A DNA stretch of 32,175 bases from positions 1 to 32,175 of the forward strand of contig CALHCQ010000023.1 of NCBI GenBank assembly GCA_937936645.1, written 5' to 3'. The notes beneath the pieces were generated by a model, which ran no database searches, was not told where the DNA came from, and saw only the letters and a list, made by a program, of their open reading frames with translations. How positions within the stretch are numbered: position 1 is the first letter of the stretch; each line of letters starts with the position of its first letter. Shown piece by piece: positions 9,830 to 19,606 of the stretch. The stretch comes from an uncultured Algibacter sp. Lineage in GTDB: Bacteria; Bacteroidota; Bacteroidia; Flavobacteriales; Flavobacteriaceae. The position numbers and the translations under genes were made by a program.

Positions 9830-10396
9830 ATGATAAAACAATCTTTAAATAAAAATTTGCTTTTTGTTTTGCTACTCGTTTTTATACAATCTTGTACAAA
9901 AGATGTCGATTTTTCTCAAGCAGATGCTATAGAGGCTAACCCAGTTAACCAAGTAAGTTTTTTGTTTTTTGAGGCTGAAGCTGGCGATTTTTTTGTTGCA
10001 GGTAACCAACCTGTAGCATTAAGCGATTTTATTAACATAGATGCTTTTAATAATACATTTGTAGACGAAAGTCTTGTAATGGCAGAATTCGAGTTTGAAA
10101 CCATAAATTCCATTAATAGATCTTATGAAATTCAAATGGATTTTTTTGACGAAGCAGGAACTGTGGTGCATACGTTTAGTTTTCTAACCCCTCCATCTGT
10201 AAATAATCAACCTTTGGTAACGAATCATATCGAGCCTTTTGCAGAGAACAATAATTTAAATGCTTTAAAGCAAACACGCTCTATTACCTTTACATTACGT
10301 TTATTACCAGGGCAAGCTTTGTCTCCTACAGCACCAGGAACTATAACTTTAAGATCGCAGGGTAAATTTTATTTTAATATTAAAAATCAAGAATGA
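9830..10396 (+). CDS. Hypothetical lipoprotein
   Basis: Lipobox-like LVFIQSC followed by TKDVDF; continuous 188-codon ORF; overlaps the next gene by ATGA. Confidence 0.75.
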   Translation: MIKQSLNKNLLFVLLLVFIQSCTKDVDFSQADAIEANPVNQVSFLFFEAEAGDFFVAGNQPVALSDFINIDAFNNTFVDESLVMAEFEFETINSINRSYEIQMDFFDEAGTVVHTFSFLTPPSVNNQPLVTNHIEPFAENNNLNALKQTRSITFTLRLLPGQALSPTAPGTITLRSQGKFYFNIKNQE

Positions 10397-11811
10397 GATC
10401 ATTTAGTTACCTAATATTTATTTTAACCACGTTTTGTTTTGGGCAAAATAAGCAGTTGTTATATGGGTTTTCAAATATACCTCAGGCTTTGTTACAAAAT
10501 CCTGGTGGTAAAGTAAAAAACGATTGGTATTTTGGTATACCAGCCTTATCCCACATTCATGCTAATGTAGGAAGTTCTGGTGTGTCTGCTTTCGATTTGT
10601 TTGCAGATGATGGTGTCGATTTTAACGATAAAATAGAAACCCATATATTAAGTTTAAGCGCAAACGATTTTTTTGCGGCAAACCAGCAATTAGAGATTTT
10701 TTCTGGAGGGTTTTCCTTTGGCGATAGGTTTAATAAAAACAAATATTTATCTTTTGGTCTGTATCAAGAATCAGATTTTATAGCCTATTATCCAAAAGAT
10801 GTTGTCGATTTTCTTTACGAAGGAAATGCTAACAATATAAATAGAGAATTTTCATTAACTGATTTAAACGCTAGTGCCGAAATTATATCGGTATGGCATG
10901 TTGGATTTAATAAAAAAGTAAATGAAAATTTTAGCTACGGTATTCGAGGTAAAATTTATTCAAGTTTAGTTAATGTAAACTCAACAAATAATCGAGGCAC
11001 CATAGTTACACGAACAGGACGAGATAATTTCTTAGACCATGTAATAAATATTGATGTAGAATTAAGAACATCTGGCATTAATTCTTTTGTAGAAAACGAC
11101 AGCATACAAGGGACCGATGTTATAAAAGATTTAAGAAAACGTGTTTTATTTGGGGGTAATTTAGGTTTAGGCTTCGATATTGGTTTCACAAAAAAAATAA
11201 ATAAGCAATGGACTGTAGATGGAAGTCTTTTAGATGTAGGTTTTATAACTCATAAAAAAGATGTAGAACGTTACCGTGTTTCTGGAGTTTTTCAGTTTGA
11301 TGGAATACCAGAATCTACCATTACTAATTTTGGGCAAGGAAGAAATGCCGATGTTGTTTTTAGTGAAATAGAGGAGGAGTTAGAAGACGTGTTTGAGGTA
11401 GATACCATAAGATCTAGTTATACCACATTTCGACCTGTAAAACTAAATGCATCTATAAATTATGCTTTTGGCGAAAAGTATGAAGATTCCTGTAATTGTA
11501 CAGAAAATAAAAGTGATTACTTAAATGCTGTAGGTGTGCAATTGTATGCTATTTCTAGACCTAAGCAACCTCAATTGGCATTAACGGCTTATTACTACCG
11601 CTCACTATTTAAAGGGTTACAAGCCAAAGCTACTTATACTGTAGATTCTTTTTCTTTAACAAATATAGGACTTGGTGTATCTGCAAATCTTGGGCCTTTA
11701 AATTTTTATATTTTAGCCGATAATTTACTTGAATACCAAAACATATACGATGCAAGAAGTGCATCTTTACAATTAGGATTTAATTATATTTTTAATAAAA
11801 ATGAAAAATAA
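10393..11811 (+). CDS. Secreted/outer-membrane beta-barrel-like protein (DUF5723-like)
   Basis: Signal peptide FSYLIFILTTFCFGQ; KQLLYGFSNIPQALLQNPGGKVKNDWYFGIPALSHIHANVGSSG; alternating beta-strand pattern and C-terminal LQLGFNYIFNK. Confidence 0.75.
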   Translation: MRSFSYLIFILTTFCFGQNKQLLYGFSNIPQALLQNPGGKVKNDWYFGIPALSHIHANVGSSGVSAFDLFADDGVDFNDKIETHILSLSANDFFAANQQLEIFSGGFSFGDRFNKNKYLSFGLYQESDFIAYYPKDVVDFLYEGNANNINREFSLTDLNASAEIISVWHVGFNKKVNENFSYGIRGKIYSSLVNVNSTNNRGTIVTRTGRDNFLDHVINIDVELRTSGINSFVENDSIQGTDVIKDLRKRVLFGGNLGLGFDIGFTKKINKQWTVDGSLLDVGFITHKKDVERYRVSGVFQFDGIPESTITNFGQGRNADVVFSEIEEELEDVFEVDTIRSSYTTFRPVKLNASINYAFGEKYEDSCNCTENKSDYLNAVGVQLYAISRPKQPQLALTAYYYRSLFKGLQAKATYTVDSFSLTNIGLGVSANLGPLNFYILADNLLEYQNIYDARSASLQLGFNYIFNKNEK

Positions 11812-12583
11812 CTTTTTACTAATATTTGCTTGCTGTTTTTTAGTGGCAAATACCTATGCACAAACTAATTTAAATAGTTATAAGTATGTTGTTGTTCCTA
11901 AAAAGTTTTCTTTCTTTAAGCAAGCCGATAAGTATAGGTTAAATGGTTTAACGCACTTTCTATTTAATAAGTATGGTTTTCAAGCATTTTTAGAGGACGA
12001 GCCTTATCCTAAAGATTTAATTTTTAATGCTTGCAATGTGTTACATGCCGATGTTGTTAAAGAGTCTAGTTTGTTTACAACTAAACTTAAAACCATATTA
12101 AAAGATTGCCATGGTAAAATAGTATATACATCGGTATTAGGGGTGAGTAAAGAAAAAGAATTTAATAAATCGTATTCAGAAGCTTTACGCAACAGCTTTA
12201 AGTCTATACAAAAACTTAATTATAAGTATAACCCAAAATTAGATAAGGCTACGTTGTCTTTACAATATGATGTAGGCTCTAACAGTGCTAAAGAACCCAA
12301 AGAAAAATTAAAACCGTCTTTACCTTTAGACGCTCCTATTTCTACTAATAACCAGCAAGTTTTTAATTATGATGAGGTGTTTAAAGCAAGTAGCGTAAAA
12401 AACGGATATCAATTAAAAAATAGCAAAAACAAAATTGTTTACACTTTACTATCAACTAGTTTACCTAATATATATTTGATCGCTAATGAAGATGCGATAT
12501 TACATTTAGTAAATGAAGAATGGATTTTAGAGTATTATGATAATGATATAATAAAGCGCAACGTATTAGATATAAAATTTTAA
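11801..12583 (+). CDS. Hypothetical secreted protein
   Basis: Signal peptide MKNNFLLIFACCFLVANTYAQ; overlaps the upstream gene by 11 nt; no recognised domain. Confidence 0.7.
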   Translation: MKNNFLLIFACCFLVANTYAQTNLNSYKYVVVPKKFSFFKQADKYRLNGLTHFLFNKYGFQAFLEDEPYPKDLIFNACNVLHADVVKESSLFTTKLKTILKDCHGKIVYTSVLGVSKEKEFNKSYSEALRNSFKSIQKLNYKYNPKLDKATLSLQYDVGSNSAKEPKEKLKPSLPLDAPISTNNQQVFNYDEVFKASSVKNGYQLKNSKNKIVYTLLSTSLPNIYLIANEDAILHLVNEEWILEYYDNDIIKRNVLDIKF

Positions 12584-13866
12584 TAATTGTATTTGTCTTT
12601 CCAACGTTGTTTTAAAAAATCACGTTGAGCTTGTTCTCTAGCGTTATTTCCTGGCTCGTAAATTTTTGTGTTTTTAATGGCTTCTGGTAAGAACTCTTGT
12701 TCTGTAAAATTGTTTTCGTAGTTATGTGCGTATTTATAATTATCGCCATAACCTAACGCTTTCATTAATTTTGTAGGTGCATTTCTAATATCAAGAGGCA
12801 CAGGTAAATCTCCGGTTTGTTTTACTATTTGTTGTGCTTTACCAATAGCCATATAGTCGGCATTACTTTTTGGAGAGCAAGCTAAATAAGTGGCACATTG
12901 ACTTAATATTATACGAGATTCTGGAAAACCAATGGTACTTACTGCCTGAAAAGTGTTATTTGCCATAACCAACGCTGTAGGGTTGGCATTACCAATGTCT
13001 TCGCTAGCCAAAATAATAAGTCGTCGTGCAATAAATTTAACATCTTCTCCACCCTCTACCATTCTTGCTAACCAATATACGGCAGCATTAGGATCGCTAC
13101 CACGTATAGATTTTATGAAAGCCGATATAATATCGTAATGTTGTTCTCCTGTTTTGTCGTATCTAGCTGTGTTATTTTGTATTTTGCTTAGTACGGCTTC
13201 GTCTGTTATAACAATATTATTTGCATCAGGATATGTATTTACAATAAGTTCGAAAATGTTTAATAATTTTCTACCATCCCCACCAGAAAGTCTTAATAAA
13301 GCACTTGTTTCTTTTAGGTTGATGTTTTTTTTAACTAGATAAGTATCTGTTTTAATAGCGCGTTGTAAAAGCGTTTCTAGATCCTCTTTTGTAAACGCAT
13401 TTAGTATGTATACTTGGCATCGCGATAAAAGTGCAGGAATAACTTCAAAACTCGGGTTTTCTGTAGTTGCGCCAATAAGCGTAATCCAACCTTTTTCTAC
13501 GGCCTGTAGTAAAGAGTCCTGCTGCGATTTACTAAACCTATGAATTTCATCAATAAATAAAATAGGGTTTTTAGTTGTAAATAGACCGCCACTTTGTTTG
13601 GCTTTATCTATAACATCTCTAATGTCTTTAACTCCAGAATTTATAGCACTTAAGGTATAAAAAGGCCTATCAGATATATGAGCAATAATATTGGCTAAAG
13701 TTGTTTTTCCTGTGCCAGGAGGTCCCCAAAATAACATAGAAGGTATTAAGCCTTGTTTAATATGTTGTGTAAGCACGCCGTTTTTACCAACTAAATGCGC
13801 TTGACTTACGTAGTCTTCTAAACTTTTGGGTCTTAAACGCTCTGCTAAAGGTTCATTTACATTCAT
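12580..13866 (-). CDS. rarA: Replication-associated recombination protein A (AAA+ ATPase)
   Basis: PLAERLRPKSLEDYVSQAHLVG; Walker A FWGPPGTGKTTLANIIA; Walker B ILFIDEIHRFSKSQQD; SIRGSDPNAAVYWLARMVEGGEDVKFIARR. Confidence 0.96.
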   Translation of the reverse strand: MNVNEPLAERLRPKSLEDYVSQAHLVGKNGVLTQHIKQGLIPSMLFWGPPGTGKTTLANIIAHISDRPFYTLSAINSGVKDIRDVIDKAKQSGGLFTTKNPILFIDEIHRFSKSQQDSLLQAVEKGWITLIGATTENPSFEVIPALLSRCQVYILNAFTKEDLETLLQRAIKTDTYLVKKNINLKETSALLRLSGGDGRKLLNIFELIVNTYPDANNIVITDEAVLSKIQNNTARYDKTGEQHYDIISAFIKSIRGSDPNAAVYWLARMVEGGEDVKFIARRLIILASEDIGNANPTALVMANNTFQAVSTIGFPESRIILSQCATYLACSPKSNADYMAIGKAQQIVKQTGDLPVPLDIRNAPTKLMKALGYGDNYKYAHNYENNFTEQEFLPEAIKNTKIYEPGNNAREQAQRDFLKQRWKDKYNY

Positions 13867-14068
13867 AATGTAAAAATACTTTAAATTTTAATGTGATAAT
13901 CTGCCTTTTTAAAAATTACAGACCTGTTTTGTTTTACTGTCAATTTAGCATTAAATAAATAAATGGTTAGTTATTTGTATATTATACTATATAATCACAC
14001 ATTTATTTTTATAATTATTTAGTAAACAGACCTATTTTTAACCGACTATAAAGTTGCTATTACATTTT

Positions 14069-14821
14069 ATGATGAACTCAGATTACAATCCGTTTAGATT
14101 TTCGACAGGGGTTATAGCATATCCTTTGTTTTTTGTTTTACTACTTTGGTTTGTATTTTGGTTCGAAGTACGTTTTGGTTTCGACTTTGGTAATTATGGT
14201 ATTTACCCCCAAACAATAAAAGGATTGCGAGGTGTTTTATTTAGCCCATTTGTACACGGCGATATTACACATTTGTATCATAATAGCATGCCTCTTTTGG
14301 TACTTACTACAGCACTGTTTTATTTTTACAGGCCTTTAGCATGGAAAGTTATTTGCTATGGTATATTGCTTTCTGGATTTTTAACTTGGTGTATTGGTAG
14401 ACCTTCTTACCATATAGGAGCTAGTGGCCTTGTTTATGTATTAGTTAGTTTTACTTTTTTTAAAGGTATTTTTGCTAAATATTATAGGTTAATAGCCTTG
14501 TCTCTTTTGGTTGTTTTTTTATATGGAAGCATGATTTGGTATACTATGCCTGTAGAGCAAGGTATTTCATGGGAAGGACATTTATCTGGTTTAATAACAG
14601 GTTTACTATTTGCATTGATATTTAAAAAAGAAATAGCAAAACCAAAAAAATACATTTGGGAAGAAGATAATTATAATGAAGAGGATGATGTGTTTTTACA
14701 GCACTTCGACGAAAATGGAAATTTTATAGAAATTGAAGAGGCACCAATATACTTGGTGGAACCACAACAGGAGCCTCTAATAAACTACATATTTAAACCA
14801 ACGCCCAAAGACGAAAATTGA
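14069..14821 (+). CDS. Rhomboid family intramembrane serine protease
   Basis: Multi-TM; HLYHNSMPLLV, catalytic GASG (YHIGASGLVYVL) and C-terminal GHLSGLITG. The ORF track starts at a TTG (14054); ATG at 14069 or 14072 is more likely. Confidence 0.92.
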   Translation: MMNSDYNPFRFSTGVIAYPLFFVLLLWFVFWFEVRFGFDFGNYGIYPQTIKGLRGVLFSPFVHGDITHLYHNSMPLLVLTTALFYFYRPLAWKVICYGILLSGFLTWCIGRPSYHIGASGLVYVLVSFTFFKGIFAKYYRLIALSLLVVFLYGSMIWYTMPVEQGISWEGHLSGLITGLLFALIFKKEIAKPKKYIWEEDNYNEEDDVFLQHFDENGNFIEIEEAPIYLVEPQQEPLINYIFKPTPKDEN

Positions 14822-14827
14822 TAGTTT

Positions 14828-15574
14828 TTATTTTTCTAAACTAACGCGTTGTCTTACTGCTTCGTATAAAAAAGCACCACAAGCAACAGACACATTTAAA
14901 GACTCTATCTCACCAAGTAAAGGTAACTTAGCCTTAGCGTCTACTACTTTTAGTGTAGATGGATTAATACCTCTACCTTCACTACCCATAATAATAGCAC
15001 AAGGTTCATTAAAAGTAACATCGTATAATGTTTGGTTCGTTTTTTCTGTGGCAGCAATAACTTTTATGCCAGATGCTTGCATGTAAAATACAGCATCTTT
15101 AATATGGTCTACCTTACATAATGGGATTTTAAAAACAGCACCAGCGCTTGTTTTTATAGTGTCTCCATTTACAGGGGCACCTCCTTTTTTTTGTACAATA
15201 ATACCATCTACCCCCGTACATTCTGCGGTTCTAATTATAGCACCAAAATTTCTAACATCACTTAATTGATCTAAAAGTAAAAATAAAGGTGTTTTACCAG
15301 ATGCTATCACTTTAGTAACTAAAGTTTCCATGTCATGAAATGCAATAGGCGATATTTGTGCTACAGCACCTTGATGGTTTTTATTACTTAATCTATTTAA
15401 CTTTTCTACAGGAACATAAGATTTGTTTATAGATTTCTTATTTAATAAAGATTCTAATTCAGTAAAAAGATCACCGTTAAGCCCTTTTTGAAGAAAAACC
15501 TTATCTATGGTTTCACCTGCGTTAACAGCTTCTATAATTGCTCTAATTCCAAAAATTTGTGTTTGTTCTTGCAT
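14828..15574 (-). CDS. rlmB: 23S rRNA (guanosine-2'-O)-methyltransferase RlmB (SpoU/TrmH family)
   Basis: IFGIRAIIEAVNAGETIDKVFLQKG; LLDQLSDVRNFGAIIRTAECTGVDGIIV; IIMGSEGRGI; LPLLGEIESLNVSVACGAFLYE. Confidence 0.95.
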   Translation of the reverse strand: MQEQTQIFGIRAIIEAVNAGETIDKVFLQKGLNGDLFTELESLLNKKSINKSYVPVEKLNRLSNKNHQGAVAQISPIAFHDMETLVTKVIASGKTPLFLLLDQLSDVRNFGAIIRTAECTGVDGIIVQKKGGAPVNGDTIKTSAGAVFKIPLCKVDHIKDAVFYMQASGIKVIAATEKTNQTLYDVTFNEPCAIIMGSEGRGINPSTLKVVDAKAKLPLLGEIESLNVSVACGAFLYEAVRQRVSLEK

Positions 15575-15640
15575 GGCACAAATGTATAAAAAAAACGTTG
15601 CTATTACTTCATGTTTTATATAATGTGTGTAAAATAAAAA

Positions 15641-15666
15641 AGCAGGTACTTTATATAGTACCTGCT
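15641..15666 (-). terminator. Rho-independent terminator downstream of the aminotransferase gene
   Basis: Perfect 10-bp stem AGCAGGTACT (15641-15650) / AGTACCTGCT (15657-15666), 6-nt loop, T-tract on the minus strand. Confidence 0.85.
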
Positions 15667-15692
15667 TTTAAATATGTTGTAAGTAATCTTGT

Positions 15693-16877
15693 TTAACTCA
15701 CGGCTTCTTTAATACGTTTTATAGCCTCTATAATCTGTTCTTGAGACGCCGCATAAGATATTCTAATACAGTTAGGGTTACCAAAAGCTTCACCTGTTAC
15801 CGTGGCAACTAATGCTTCTTCTAATAGATATAAAGAAAAATCTGTAGCGTTGTTTATTGTTTTTCCTCTTAATGTTTTACCAAAGTAGTGTGTTACATCT
15901 GGAAATACGTAAAATGCACCATCTGGAGTGTTAGACTTAAAGCCTTCGATGTCATTTAATAAACCTAAAATTAAATCGCGACGTATTTTAAATTCGTCTA
16001 TCATATATTTTACAGACGATGGTTCTGCTTCTAAAGCAGTAATTACTGCACGTTGAGCAATACAGTTAGCTCCACTTGTAATTTGTCCTTGTAATTTATT
16101 ACAAGCTCTAGCTATTTTTTCTGGAGCTCCAATAAATCCAATACGCCAACCTGTCATAGCAAATGCTTTCGATACGCCGTTTACAGTAATCGTTCTGTCA
16201 TACATATCGTCAAATTCAGCAATACTTGCGTGACCTTGTCCGTAGTTAATGTGTTCGTATATCTCGTCAGATACTATATAGATGTTAGGGTGCTTAGCTA
16301 ATACATCAGCTAAAGCTCTTAACTCTTCTCTTGTGTATACCGATCCACTTGGGTTACAAGGCGAGCTAAACCACATCATTTTTGTGTTTGGTGTAATTGC
16401 TGCCTCTAGCTGTGCTGGAGTCATTTTAAAATCAGTGTCAATAGATGTAGCCACTTCTACAGGTACACCATCGTTTAATTTTACGATATCCGAGTAGCTT
16501 ACCCAGTATGGGCAAGGTAAAATAACCTCGTCACCTTTGTTAAGCATAACACCAGCAATATTTGCAAGTGCTTGTTTAGCTCCTGTAGATACTACAATTT
16601 GTGGTAAAGTATATGTTAAATTATTATCGCGCTTAAATTTAGTTATAATAGCTTCCTTTAGCTCAACATACCCGTCTACTGGTGTGTAAGAGTTATAATT
16701 ATCATTAACAGCTTGAATAGCTGCGTCTTTAATAAAATCTGGCGTATTAAAGTCTGGCTCTCCAAGGCTCAAACCAATAATATCTTTTCCTTCTCCTCTT
16801 AATTCTCTTGCTTTTGCAGCCATTGCTAAGGTTGCAGAAGTAGCCATGTTTAAAATTCTATCAGATAGTAATTGCAT
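15693..16877 (-). CDS. PLP-dependent aminotransferase, aspartate aminotransferase class I
   Basis: LRGEGKDIIGLSLGEPDFNTPDFIKDAA; IYIVSDEIYEHINY; PLP lysine motif VNGVSKAFAMTGWRIGF. Confidence 0.93.
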   Translation of the reverse strand: MQLLSDRILNMATSATLAMAAKARELRGEGKDIIGLSLGEPDFNTPDFIKDAAIQAVNDNYNSYTPVDGYVELKEAIITKFKRDNNLTYTLPQIVVSTGAKQALANIAGVMLNKGDEVILPCPYWVSYSDIVKLNDGVPVEVATSIDTDFKMTPAQLEAAITPNTKMMWFSSPCNPSGSVYTREELRALADVLAKHPNIYIVSDEIYEHINYGQGHASIAEFDDMYDRTITVNGVSKAFAMTGWRIGFIGAPEKIARACNKLQGQITSGANCIAQRAVITALEAEPSSVKYMIDEFKIRRDLILGLLNDIEGFKSNTPDGAFYVFPDVTHYFGKTLRGKTINNATDFSLYLLEEALVATVTGEAFGNPNCIRISYAASQEQIIEAIKRIKEAVS

Positions 16878-16907
16878 GTTTTATTCTTTGTTAAATGTAA
16901 ATATATT

Positions 16908-18002
16908 TTAAGCTATTTTAGGTTTTAAACCTAAAACTTTTAATTGATTGTAATGTTCTGAAACGGCTTTCCAAAACGTATTATATTCGTTGTATGGTAA
17001 GCTAAATTCATGAGCTGTTTCCTTTACTATTTTTGCTATTTTACTGTAATGTATATGACTAATATTTGCAAATAAGTGGTGTTCTACTTGTCTGTTTAAT
17101 CCGCCTGTATAAAACTCTGCAAGCCAGCTTTTTGGCGAAAAGTTTGATGTTGTAAACAATTGGTGTATGGCCCAAGTATTTTTCATGTTTCCATTCTCGT
17201 CGGGTAATGGCATATCGGTATTTGGCATTACATGCGCTAATTGAAATATAACACTTAATATTATTCCTGCCGTGTAGTGCATGATAAGAAAACCAATTAA
17301 TACCTGCCACCATGAAAAACCAACAGCAAGAGGTAATGCTACCCAAATAGAATAATACACTATTTTACCTATAATTAATTTTGTCCACTGTGTTGCAGGT
17401 TTAGGCAATTTACCGTAAGCTAATTTTCTTTTTAGGTATTGGTATGTTTGTATAAAATCAGTAGTAATAGCCCAATTAACAGTAAGCAAACCATATAATA
17501 AAAAAGCATAATATTTTTGGTATTTATGCATTTTAGACCATTTGGTATGTTTAGAGAATCTAATTATTCTACCAGAATCAATATCTTCATCATGACCTTG
17601 TATGTTTGTGTAAGTATGGTGTAGCACATTGTGTTGTACTTTCCAATTATAATCATTTCCAGATATAATGCAAATACTGCTTCCCATTAATTTATTTACC
17701 CATTTTTTACTAGAAAACGATCCATGATTAGCATCATGCATAACATTCATGCCAACACCAGCCATGCCAATACCAACCACAACCATTAGTAAAGCTTGTG
17801 CCCAACCTGGTAGCGACAGTGTTAATATTAAAATAGCAGGTAAAATAAGAAGCGTAAACATAACCATTGCTTTTATGTAAAGTTTCCAATTACCCGTACG
17901 TTTTATATTGTTTTCTTTAAAGTAATTATTAACACGTTTGTTAAGTGTTTTAAAAAACTTTGCAGAATCTGTTCTAGAAAATGAAACTACTTGTTTATCC
18001 AT
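16908..18002 (-). CDS. Membrane fatty acid (acyl-CoA/acyl-lipid) desaturase
   Basis: Three His boxes: HDANHGS, HNVLHHTYTN, QVEHHLF; multiple TM segments. Confidence 0.93.
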   Translation of the reverse strand: MDKQVVSFSRTDSAKFFKTLNKRVNNYFKENNIKRTGNWKLYIKAMVMFTLLILPAILILTLSLPGWAQALLMVVVGIGMAGVGMNVMHDANHGSFSSKKWVNKLMGSSICIISGNDYNWKVQHNVLHHTYTNIQGHDEDIDSGRIIRFSKHTKWSKMHKYQKYYAFLLYGLLTVNWAITTDFIQTYQYLKRKLAYGKLPKPATQWTKLIIGKIVYYSIWVALPLAVGFSWWQVLIGFLIMHYTAGIILSVIFQLAHVMPNTDMPLPDENGNMKNTWAIHQLFTTSNFSPKSWLAEFYTGGLNRQVEHHLFANISHIHYSKIAKIVKETAHEFSLPYNEYNTFWKAVSEHYNQLKVLGLKPKIA

Positions 18003-18147
18003 GCTGTTGTTTTTTATCTAATTAACTCTAATGAAGACTTTAATGCTGTCTTATGCAAAGATAGGTATAAACCAATTCAACTAATACCATTTTTTTGTAA
18101 AAAAATGGGGTTAAAAAGCATATTTTTGCTCAAAAAATTAAGAACTC

Positions 18148-18777
18148 ATGGAGCTTATATTAAAATACTTCCCAAATTTAACAGACGATCAAATTGATAA
18201 ATTTACTAAGCTTGAAAGCTTATATCAAGATTGGAATTTAAAAATAAATGTTGTTTCTAGAAAGGATATTGATGAGTTGTATTTGCGCCATGTACTCCAT
18301 GCATTAGCTATTGCTAAGGTTATTAATTTTAAAGACGGAACAAAACTTCTAGATGTTGGTACCGGTGGCGGTTTTCCTGGTGTACCTTTGGCTATTTTAT
18401 TTCCAGAATGTTCTTTTCATTTGGTAGATAGTATTGCTAAAAAATTAAAAGTTGTTAACGAAGTTGTAGAAGGTTTAGGTCTTACTAATGTAAAAACAAC
18501 CCATAGTAGGGTAGAGGCCATTAACGATACTTACGATTTTATTATAAGTAGAGCTGTTGCTGCCATGCCAACTTTTGTACATTGGGTAAAAGGTAAAATA
18601 GCAAAAAATCAAAATAACGAGCTTAAAAACGGAATTCTGTACTTAAAAGGTGGTGATTTAACCGAAGAGCTAAAAGATTATAAAACAACAACTATTTATG
18701 ATTTAAAAGATTTCTATGAAGAAGATTTTTACGAGACAAAAAAAGTAGTTTATTTACCTATGAAATACCGAGGTTAG
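18148..18777 (+). CDS. rsmG: 16S rRNA (guanine-N7)-methyltransferase RsmG (GidB)
   Basis: LTDDQIDKFTKLESLYQDWNLKINVVSRKDIDELYLRHVLHALAI; LLDVGTGGGFPGVPLAILFPE. Confidence 0.95.
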   Translation: MELILKYFPNLTDDQIDKFTKLESLYQDWNLKINVVSRKDIDELYLRHVLHALAIAKVINFKDGTKLLDVGTGGGFPGVPLAILFPECSFHLVDSIAKKLKVVNEVVEGLGLTNVKTTHSRVEAINDTYDFIISRAVAAMPTFVHWVKGKIAKNQNNELKNGILYLKGGDLTEELKDYKTTTIYDLKDFYEEDFYETKKVVYLPMKYRG

Positions 18778-18865
18778 TTTTATGTTATTTCTACACTATA
18801 GTTAGAAATAAGCTGTTTGAACTAAAATACTTGTTCCTATTGGAAATGATAACAACATGTAAAAT

Positions 18866-18908
18866 TAGCTTGTCATAATTTGGGAATAATTCCCTTTACA
18901 ACAAGCTA
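18866..18908. terminator. Possible structured intergenic hairpin/terminator between convergent rsmG and msrA
   Basis: Outer arms TAGCTTGT (18866-18873) / ACAAGCTA (18901-18908) enclose inner GGGAAT-A-ATTCCC (18882-18894). No strong T-tract. Confidence 0.4.
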
Positions 18909-18940
18909 TATTTCATTTAGTTTAATGTTATTTGTACTAA

Positions 18941-19606
18941 TTAATGATGATGTGGGTGTTGTTTTACTAGTTCAGGAAACTTGGCTTGAAAACGTTTAAG
19001 CCTTGGTATAGAAACGCCTCTAATATAGCCTTGATTTGGATGTAGACGTTCGTAATTTTGATGATAATCTTCAGCTTTCCAAAACTTAAGAAAAGGATAA
19101 ACTTCAGCTGCTATTTTTGCATTTAACTTTTTAGCTAAGCTTTTCTTCTTTTCTAAAATTATCTTTTTCTCTGTATCGTTTTGGTAAAATATAATAGAAC
19201 GATATTGTGGGCCATGATCTGGACCTTGGCCGTTAACTTGTGTTGGGTTTTGAGATCCAAAGTAAACATCTACAAGTTGCGAAAAGCTAATAATTTTTGG
19301 GTCGTATATAATTTCTACAGCTTCAGCATGTCCTGTTCTTCCTGTATTACTTGATGCATAATCTGGGTTTTGTGTAAATCCTCCAGAATAACCACTAATA
19401 GATTCTTCTACGCCTTTTACGCTTTCATATATAGCTTCTACACACCAAAAGCATCCGCTAGCAAAATATGCTCTAGCTTTTCCGTTTTTTATGGGTACTT
19501 GTACCGGTTTAGCATCTACAATGGCTTGTTGCTTAGCGTTAGTTTGTGCTGTATTTTGACAACTACTAAGTAGAAGTAGTATTAACAATGTGGCTGTGTA
19601 TTTCAT
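18941..19606 (-). CDS. msrA: Peptide-methionine (S)-S-oxide reductase MsrA, lipoprotein form
   Basis: ARAYFASGCFWCVEAIYESVKGVEESISGYSGG; NPDYASSNTGRTGHAEAVEIIYDP; lipobox LLLSSC. Confidence 0.95.
   Translation of the reverse strand: MKYTATLLILLLLSSCQNTAQTNAKQQAIVDAKPVQVPIKNGKARAYFASGCFWCVEAIYESVKGVEESISGYSGGFTQNPDYASSNTGRTGHAEAVEIIYDPKIISFSQLVDVYFGSQNPTQVNGQGPDHGPQYRSIIFYQNDTEKKIILEKKKSLAKKLNAKIAAEVYPFLKFWKAEDYHQNYERLHPNQGYIRGVSIPRLKRFQAKFPELVKQHPHHH

Noticed and set aside
13915-14034. Repeated ACAGACCT in the rarA-rhomboid divergent intergenic region
   Set aside because: Only two 8-nt copies in direct orientation; not beyond chance without conservation data.
17059-17346. 95-aa minus ORF overlapping the desaturase in another frame
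   Set aside because: Out-of-frame shadow of the desaturase gene with well-conserved His boxes.
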